Source: Rhizophlyctis rosea | Lineage: Eukaryota; Chytridiomycota; Chytridiomycetes; Rhizophlyctidales; Rhizophlyctidaceae | Assembly: GCA_027596075.1 (NCBI GenBank) | Contig: JADGJC010000516.1 | Coordinates: 1 to 21,215 of the forward strand | DNA length: 21,215 bases | Reading direction: 5' to 3' | Part shown: piece after piece, positions 15,806 through 21,215 of the stretch | How the letters are laid out: every line of letters begins with the position of its first letter | Numbering within the stretch: position 1 is the first letter of the stretch | Translations under genes and position numbers: made by a program | The notes under the pieces: generated by a model | What the model saw: only the letters and a program-made list of their open reading frames with translations | The model's database searches: none | Told to the model about the DNA's origin: nothing

Positions 15806-16648
15806 CTATTCATCCTGTTCTTCGGGATCTTGCAATTGGACATTCCTCTCATGTTGCACATATAAACGGTGTGCTTCTTTGGAAGAATGAAACTGTGCTG
15901 ACATCCATTCAATTTGCGCCTCCAATCTCCCTGCATAGGCTTCCATCCAAACGGTGTTCTGTTTGATACGCATTTGCCAAATGCCAACGGGTTTCCCATG
16001 GAAGATTCGGCAATGATCTTGGATAAGTTGACGGAAGGTATCTTGATTGATCTCATTTCCGTCCAAGTCAGGGAGGAGATACGGCGAGTTGTTGGTCATT
16101 TGAGGGCTGGTCAGGTAGCAATGGAGATGTTCACAGATCTGCTTGCCAGCCAACGATTGGAAAAACCATTCTCCACAGGGTAACGTTTTGGTTTCGTTCC
16201 AAAGGACACAGATGTTCTGCGGATTCTTTTGATCCCAAAAAATGACATTGTCTTTACCTATGTCAACGCCCGGATGGTTGAATTTCTTGACAGTCCTCCA
16301 AGCGCTTCTCACGTTGTAAACCAGAGTGGACAAGATGATTGAAAGACGTTGGCGAAAGTCGAACATGTGTTTCGCCGTCACACTCTGTCCGCCAAAATAC
16401 ACGCGTTCCGCGTCTAAATAATGTTGCAATGCTTTCTCCGCAAAATCCGCCCAATCGTCTATCAATGCTACTTTAGGATTCTCCGGGACTATATTATCTT
16501 TTCTCTTGGTTTCATGTTTCTTCTTCAGTCTTTTGATCTCATCTCGATAATGCTGGATAAGATCCGTCAATTGATCCTCCGTACATCCGCAGTATTCCCA
16601 AGGCGTATAGTTGAGCAGGGTTGAGACGTGTTTAAGCGCCGCAGCCAA
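15806..16648 (-). CDS. 280-aa protein, possible degenerate tyrosine recombinase
   Basis: This long open frame ends one base after the integrase stop (convergent). No ATG exists near its 5' end (TTG at 16648). An ATG at 16670 in another frame suggests a lost start by frameshift. The middle has FDFRQRLSIILSTLVYNVRS (a possible box-I arginine), then NVIFWDQKNPQNICVLWNETKT (strand-turn-strand with K/T) and SPYLLPDLDGNEI. The end has MRIKQNT, FHSSKEAHRLYV, reminiscent of the R..H/H..Y C-terminus of protist tyrosine recombinases, though the RH pair is RI and GH is FH. This is pattern-based only; an unknown protein is equally possible. Confidence 0.5.
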   Translation of the reverse strand: MAAALKHVSTLLNYTPWEYCGCTEDQLTDLIQHYRDEIKRLKKKHETKRKDNIVPENPKVALIDDWADFAEKALQHYLDAERVYFGGQSVTAKHMFDFRQRLSIILSTLVYNVRSAWRTVKKFNHPGVDIGKDNVIFWDQKNPQNICVLWNETKTLPCGEWFFQSLAGKQICEHLHCYLTSPQMTNNSPYLLPDLDGNEINQDTFRQLIQDHCRIFHGKPVGIWQMRIKQNTVWMEAYAGRLEAQIEWMSAQFHSSKEAHRLYVQHERNVQLQDPEEQDE

Positions 16649-16665
16649 AGCGGACGCCCAACGCT

Positions 16666-16699
16666 ATCATAACGACGTTATGATTACAACCATGTTGTA
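16666..16699. promoter_or_regulatory. Two abutting palindromes in a divergent intergenic region
   Basis: ATCATAACG-A-CGTTATGAT (16666-16684) is a perfect 9-bp inverted repeat, followed without gap by TACAAC-CAT-GTTGTA (16685-16699). They lie between the 280-residue gene (minus) and the zinc-ribbon gene (plus). An operator or recombinase-type binding site is inferred. The first palindrome also contains the ATG that could be the original start of the minus gene. Confidence 0.5.
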
Positions 16700-16811
16700 G
16701 TCATAAGGCTTAAATTTTTGGCATATCATTAGGTACTTTTGAAGATCGCATATAGAACTCCCTGCCTTTCATCTCAAGGGAAAAATAGTAACTTCATTCC
16801 ATCATAAAAGA

Positions 16812-17006
16812 ATGACTGAACAGAAACAGCCAAAGAAAAGGATCGATTATGCCGCTTGGTTCAAAGAAAAGAAATGCAAAGATTGCCAATTGATGTTCAT
16901 GGCGAAATGGGGTCGCATCAGATGCCCTTATTGTTGGCGGAAGAAACTGGCGGAACGGGCTGCAGAATCCTTAAATCAATTGATGCGTCCTTATGATTCA
17001 GAGTGA
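16812..17006 (+). CDS. Small zinc-ribbon protein, 64 aa
   Basis: A clean ATG frame with a basic head (MTEQKQPKKRIDYAAWFKEKK) followed by CKDC, 14 intervening residues and CPYC, a four-cysteine zinc ribbon, then a helical tail. Such small ribbons bind nucleic acid or partner proteins. It overlaps the end of the minus-strand zinc pseudogene by 16 bases. Family not identified. Confidence 0.65.
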   Translation: MTEQKQPKKRIDYAAWFKEKKCKDCQLMFMAKWGRIRCPYCWRKKLAERAAESLNQLMRPYDSE

Positions 17007-17607
17007 ATGTAAAGATCATACCACACCAAATCATTCAAATCGTTTGACGCGCACGTAGGAAAAGTTGCCGCAAACTCAAAAGAGTGTTTAAGAGAGTTTC
17101 CTGTTTTTGCGAAAACTTTTCCTATCCACTCTCCGTTCGAATGGTTTTTTCTGTATGTAGACTTGTTCTTGAATGCCCAATAATCAGTTAAACATCTTCT
17201 CTTGTATTTACGCACTCTTGGATCTGCACAATAGAACCATTCACCACAATCGACGCATTTCAGATACCGTTGTTAACATTTAGGGCAGACTTCGCTATCG
17301 TCAGTCCCCTTTGGAGTCTTTTTCTTGCAGACTCGACAGTCAAATGTCTTCCTCCGAGAAACCTTCACATAGTCGTACATCGTAGCGCTCCCCACCTTCT
17401 AAATGCAATCGCAACCAATAATTAAGCGTTTTGACCCATCATGAACCCATCGGATGTGGAACCTCTTGAAGATTTTTTGAGTGCAGATGGAATGATCTTC
17501 CTCTTCGTCGTCGTCAACGACCATCCATTCTAGGATGGCTTGTTCATACGTATTGGCCTGAGACTCTTCAATAATTCTCGCTTAAAGATGACTGCTTTGG
17601 AGACCAT
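16991..17607 (-). pseudogene. Multi-cysteine zinc-binding protein gene, broken by two stops and a frameshift
   Basis: From ATG 17605-17607 the first codons (MVSKAVIFKREL) must shift frame near 17575 to continue as RIIEESQANTYEQAILEWM, an acidic loop, then RWVHDGSKRLIIGCDCI. TAG 17399-17401 interrupts the frame, which goes on with FDCRVCKKKT and CPKC, meets TAA 17273-17275, and continues with YLKCVDCGEWFYC. The last part overlaps the internal palindrome (17056-17124) and runs to TGA 16991. The LIIGCDCI block followed by CxxC pairs resembles zinc-binding proteins of eukaryotic dsDNA viruses. The true C-terminus is uncertain because the palindrome may have replaced it. Confidence 0.65.
17056..17124. 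repeat. Internal copy of the TIR palindrome
   Basis: TAGGAAAAGTTGCCGCAAAC (17056-17075) is identical to 20 bases of the right TIR (21029-21048). The second arm (17103-17124, ending AAAACTTTTCCTA) is its approximate inverse. The centre is diverged but also similar to the right TIR (CTCAAAA and AGAG, TTGCCTG/TTTCCTG). This is about 3.9 kb inside the element, upstream of the helix-turn-helix gene and the primase-helicase. Confidence 0.8.
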
Positions 17608-17656
17608 GGTTTATTTTTATTCTCACTTTTGTTTTGAGTAAAGATTTTACCATTTT

Positions 17657-17860
17657 TCAGTTACGTGTGTCTGTTGCGTTTAAAGGTTCTTTGATGATCT
17701 CACATTTTGTCAATGTCTTCTCTTGACGAAACATCTTGTGCAATGTTACATGGCTGACTCCAATGAGAACAGCCAAATGTTTGATGGTCGGTGCTTCCAC
17801 ATTCAGCACCTGTCCGCATGTTGTAACTTTGGCGACGTAGTTTGTGTCAGGTTTGCGCAT
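17657..17860 (-). CDS. Small helix-turn-helix DNA-binding protein, 67 aa
   Basis: The ATG at 17858-17860 starts MRKPDTNYVAKV. Residues about 25-48 (TIKHLAVLIGVSHVTLHKMF) have the spacing of a helix-turn-helix with Gly-Val-Ser in the turn, as in small phage-type or NUMOD-like HTHs. The frame also reads protein-like upstream of the ATG (ARYKVERI), and an earlier ATG (about 17897) would join it with one fewer A in an A-run, so the annotated start may be a remnant. It is divergent from the primase-helicase, 115 bases away, and could regulate it. Confidence 0.55.
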   Translation of the reverse strand: MRKPDTNYVAKVTTCGQVLNVEAPTIKHLAVLIGVSHVTLHKMFRQEKTLTKCEIIKEPLNATDTRN

Positions 17861-17975
17861 AATTCGTTCAACTTTGTACCTCGCTTTTTGGATTCATTAT
17901 CCTTTAGCTGTTTTATATCTGGTCTTACGTTTGTGAACAAATAAATTCAAGTTCAAAGATAAAACAATTTACTCT

Positions 17976-20909
17976 ATGGGGTTCAGACATGGCAAGCATC
18001 GGGGGATTGAATGGGTGGGCAACGATCATATAGTGAAATCAGGCGCACAAGATCATGTCTTATCTTTCCTCACGACGGAAACATTTCTCATCCTTTCCTA
18101 CACAAAGACTTACTCACGGCTTTGGAGTGCGGCAACCATTCAACAACTATTGGCTGCTTTGGAGAAATACCAAGCCGGTCTTTATGAAGTTTTGACCCCT
18201 GGGCGAAGACTCAAAGTGTACATGGATGTGGATAAGACGGAATGTGATTTAGATGAGATTAAAAAGGTCATCTTGTTCCATTTTCCAAACGCTAGGATGC
18301 ATATATCCGGACGAGAAGGCAGTTGGCACATCATCCTTTATAATTATTTTGCACCCTGTGTGTTGGACATGCGCTCCATCATGCTGCCATTATTGTTGCA
18401 ATATTAATCGATGGGCTTCGATATTGGTGTTTTCACCAAAAATCGGAACTTCAAATGCATTGGGCAAGCCACACCAAACCAACCCGTGCAAGCATATGTC
18501 AAAGGTTCAACTGCTATTTCTAAACATCTTATCATGCATGACTTTCATGATGACGCTGGGAACATCATGGACATGAAGTTTGATGTGCCAAACGTGATTG
18601 CTACAACTTTGCGTAGAAAGGATGGGTCTCCGGCTTTGAAGTTTGACCTATTGTCCATTCCACAAGGCAACTTACCCGTTCCGGAAAACTTCGATTGGCC
18701 AACATCAGAACCTCCCCAAAAACTTGCATTGATTCCTAATCCCACTCGCCGCAGCGATGGCAGTCTAGATCACAAAACTATCTGGAGGATCATGGTCTGC
18801 TGTAGAAATGTTGGCATCCCGTTCGAGAAGTTTTGGTGGTGGAACAATCAAAAAGACGGTAGTATCGAGAGATATAAGCGTTATGCACAGATGTGGGAAC
18901 TATCTGGCAAATACTATACGCCAAACAAAGTCGTTGATGGCATTCTACAGCGTTTATATCCTCATATCGAAGATTCGAAATTGACTGCCAACATGCGCAG
19001 ACAGTTTCAATTGCCGATGGGGAAACTGTATGCAGGTGTTGAAGGTGGCCATTACGACTGAAAGAACATATCCCAGAAAAAGGTGAGCATTTTGACGGGT
19101 CCCATGGGGGGTGGCAAAACGGTTGCGGTCATCCAATGGTTGAAGACAAATATTTTGGGTACGACCAAGAGAGTGTTATGGTTAACTCCGCGTATCACCT
19201 TATCAGCCAATGCAATAGCCAGATTGGCTGCTGAAGGTATGCAGTTCGTCAATTATAAGGACATCACTTATGTTGAAAAGAGCCTGCGTTTGTTGGATAC
19301 CAATCAGATTGCTATTTGCTGCGTCCAATCGCTTCATCTCTTGATGGAAACCTTTGACGTTGTGGTCGCAGATGAGATTGAAACTATCTTGTATGCTTTC
19401 AAAGGGAATGCATCTACGGTCGGTGATATTGGACTAAATTGGGTGACACTCAAAGACATCATTAATGATGCCAGCAAAGTCTTTATGATGGATCCCCTCA
19501 CGACAATGACTACCATCAACTTTGCTAAAGGAATTGTTGGCGACGACCAATTAGAAGTTTTCAAAACCACAACACCTCCGACTCCACGACATCTGCGATT
19601 GATCAAAAGTCGATCTCCAGATGGTGCGGACGCCTCATTCGATACATGGTTGACAATGACCTACCAAGCGTTGCAAAGGGGTGAGAAACTTTACGTTTTT
19701 ACTCCATATGCAAAGGAGGATAAAGGCGTCGATGGGATTGCTCGATTGCTCATGATAGCGATGGGTTGGACAGAAGGAGTCGAAATGTTGACTTATTACG
19801 CCAAAAAAGAAAAAGAGAAGCCCCGTTTGTTGAATGCCAATGAAATCTGGGGAGATCCGACAGTACGAGTCGTCGTCACAAACAGCGCGGTTTCTGTTGG
19901 CGTCAACTTTGACTTAAAGGACGTTTTTGATCAGATTTACTGCCACTATTCCCTCATGTTACATTCTTGTGATTTCCTTCAAGCGCTCTTCAGGGTTCGT
20001 CACCCAAAAAGGATGGACATGATCATGGTACAGACTTCATTCGAAGATAACGAAGCGGAGGAAGAGGGCAAGTTTGAGCGACCTGTATGGTCCATCTGGG
20101 ATCAACTACAAAAAGATCTTGAAATCGAAGAACTGTCAAAGTTGAACAACAAAAGATTGCAAACACTGAAACTCTTTTGCAAAATGGCAAACATCACAAT
20201 GTGTGCAGCGGATACCAGTATTGTTGCAAAAGAGAACAAATCACACTTGAATGCTTTGGCTAAAGACGTAGAAAGTACATTTCATTTTTCAAAAATTGAA
20301 CTGATCGATAGATCAACATACAAGAAGCATTTGAAACTGATTTTCGGAAATCGCGGAACAGTACAGATGCGATTGGAAGCAGAAAAGTTTGCGTTTAGAG
20401 ACAGATTTGCCAAAGCATCGCCGGAAATATCGTTAAGCGCAATATGGAATAAGACGCCGCATCTGATCTATAAGGTTCGGAAGATAGTATTTTCAAAAGA
20501 ACCGACCAAACACATCACCTACAGAATCTTGAACGAAAACGGTGTTGTCTTTTCTGACTTCCATCGTACATCCAACACAGATACCTTCAGATCGGACGAA
20601 ATAAAGTTAGAATCAGGAGCCAATATGACCACTACAATACCATTCGACGAGATTCGCCAAAGTGTCCGCTTCGATGGTCGCATCCAAGATTACAACAAAG
20701 GGGTGGTTATGAAGGTTCTCAACGGGTTCCTTGAGATGCCACTGATCAAGCCAGCAAAAAGTAAATCAAAAGGAAACTGGATGGGAATATATGAAACAGA
20801 CAAGGAAAGTGAATGCATATTGGATACATGTTTAAGGTACATGCTACTTCGTTCAAAAATCAAACAACAGGAATCAGAGCACGTAGAGGACATGATGGAA
20901 TGCGACTGA
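17976..20909 (+). pseudogene. Origin-binding-type primase-helicase (AEP primase + SF2 helicase), two in-frame stops
   Basis: One frame of about 977 codons from ATG 17976 to TGA 20907. The N-terminal archaeo-eukaryotic primase has VYMDVD (D84, D86) and the SxH motif GSWHII (S116, H118), then FTKNRNFKCIGQ. The SF2 helicase follows with GPMGGGKT (Walker A, about residue 375), VLWLTPR (Ia), VADEIE (motif II, about 466-469), and QALFRVRHPK (motif VI). This domain pair matches origin-binding proteins of NCLDVs and the herpesvirus UL9 helicase. TAA 18405-18407 interrupts the primase and TGA 19059-19061 lies between the domains; frame is kept across both. It would unwind and prime the element's DNA. 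No family B polymerase is encoded, so host or helper synthesis would be needed. Confidence 0.82.
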
Positions 20910-20963
20910 CTGAGAAAACATTCAAAATGAGATGGTAAAGTTATGGTAACTTTGTGGTCAGTT

Positions 20964-21215
20964 TGTATGCGGATATCGATTTGTATTGTCCCAAAGTTGT
21001 ATATCATATAATTCGAGTGCCACGAAGATAGGAAAAGTTGCCGCAAACTCAAAAAGTCATTAAAAGAGGTTGCCTGTGTTTGCGGGAACTTTCCCTACCT
21101 GTGCGGCAAGCGATTGACTGGGTTTGTTGAATGAACTCTGTGTAATAGTGTGACCTTTCGCAGCAGACTTTGGGCAATTGAATTTCCCAAAATGGAACAT
21201 TCCGGTGAATGGATG
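20964..21215. repeat. Right terminal inverted repeat (252 bp)
   Basis: The inverted counterpart of 1-252, with no gaps and about 14 mismatches. The terminal 78 bases are identical to the left end. It starts 54 bases after the primase-helicase stop and contains its own palindrome copy (21029-21099). Confidence 0.97.
21029..21099. repeat. Palindrome inside right TIR
   Basis: Arm TAGGAAAAGTTGCCGCAAAC (21029-21048) is complemented by 21078-21099 (GTTTGCGGGAAC, then TTTCCCTACC) with two mismatches. It is the same element as at 117-186 and 17056-17124, and the internal copy resembles this one more than the left one. Confidence 0.75.

Noticed and set aside
3155..19061. A reassigned stop codon (for example TGA or TAG read as Trp) explaining the in-frame stops
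   Set aside because: All three stop codons occur in-frame, TGA and TAG also end intact genes cleanly (penton, charged protein, 280-aa gene), and real frameshifts are present as well. Decay explains the set better.
19083..20909. Helicase as an independent gene starting at 19083
   Set aside because: The start would be a GTG directly before the P-loop, and the primase frame upstream is in phase with only one stop between. A primase-helicase fusion is the known family architecture.
1..21215. Canonical Maverick/Polinton classification
   Set aside because: No protein-primed DNA polymerase B motifs and no adenovirus-type protease were found in any frame. The primase-helicase and capsid style fit a PLV better.
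1..21215. CRISPR arrays, tRNA or rRNA genes
   Set aside because: No regularly spaced repeats, no tRNA-like cloverleaf with conserved T-arm sequence and no rRNA signature were noticed on reading.

Overview
The window looks like one complete integrated virus-like element of 21,215 bp. Its first 252 bases are repeated, inverted, as its last 252 bases (20964-21215). It encodes a double-jelly-roll-type major capsid protein, a penton-type minor capsid protein, an A32/FtsK-HerA-type packaging ATPase, a retrovirus-type (rve) integrase with a chromodomain, and a herpesvirus/NCLDV-type origin-binding primase-helicase. No protein-primed family B polymerase and no adenovirus-type protease are visible. 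That combination points to a Polinton-like virus (PLV) in a unicellular eukaryote rather than a canonical Maverick/Polinton. I cannot name the host.

Layout. 1-252: left TIR containing a palindrome. 316-639: small minus-strand gene. 906-4209 (+): DNA-modification island with a TET/JBP-type dioxygenase fused to a Dam-like adenine methylase, followed by a C5-cytosine methyltransferase. 4253-5085: small genes, including a DUF5679-type zinc protein. 5124-12514 (mostly minus): virion block with a fibre carrying an S74 chaperone domain, a 566-residue basic repeat protein, the major capsid protein, a charged coiled-coil protein and the penton. 12569-13658 (+): packaging ATPase and a lysine-rich protein. 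13579-14539 (minus): small unknown genes. 14573-15804 (+): chromo-integrase. 15806-16648 (minus): protein with weak tyrosine-recombinase-like features. 16812-17860: zinc and helix-turn-helix proteins. 17976-20909 (+): primase-helicase. 20964-21215: right TIR.

The element is an aged, decaying copy. The two TIRs differ at about 14 of 252 positions by hand count. Many conserved frames are broken by single in-frame stops of all three kinds (about 1505, 3710, 6831, 10706, 12722, 13055, 15646, 15703, 17273, 17399, 18405, 19059) or by one-base frameshifts (C5 methyltransferase, fibre, integrase, zinc gene). The penton, the charged protein and the 566-residue protein remain open. Some breaks with GTAAGT-like sequence could instead be short introns, so this is left open.

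Likely joint function: the integrase inserted the element; the primase-helicase replicated it, possibly from the palindrome found in both TIRs and once inside; the ATPase packaged DNA into a capsid bearing fibres; and the modification enzymes would write and oxidise methyl marks on viral or host DNA. The modification island and the TIR/internal palindrome paired with an origin-binding-protein gene are the most interesting parts.
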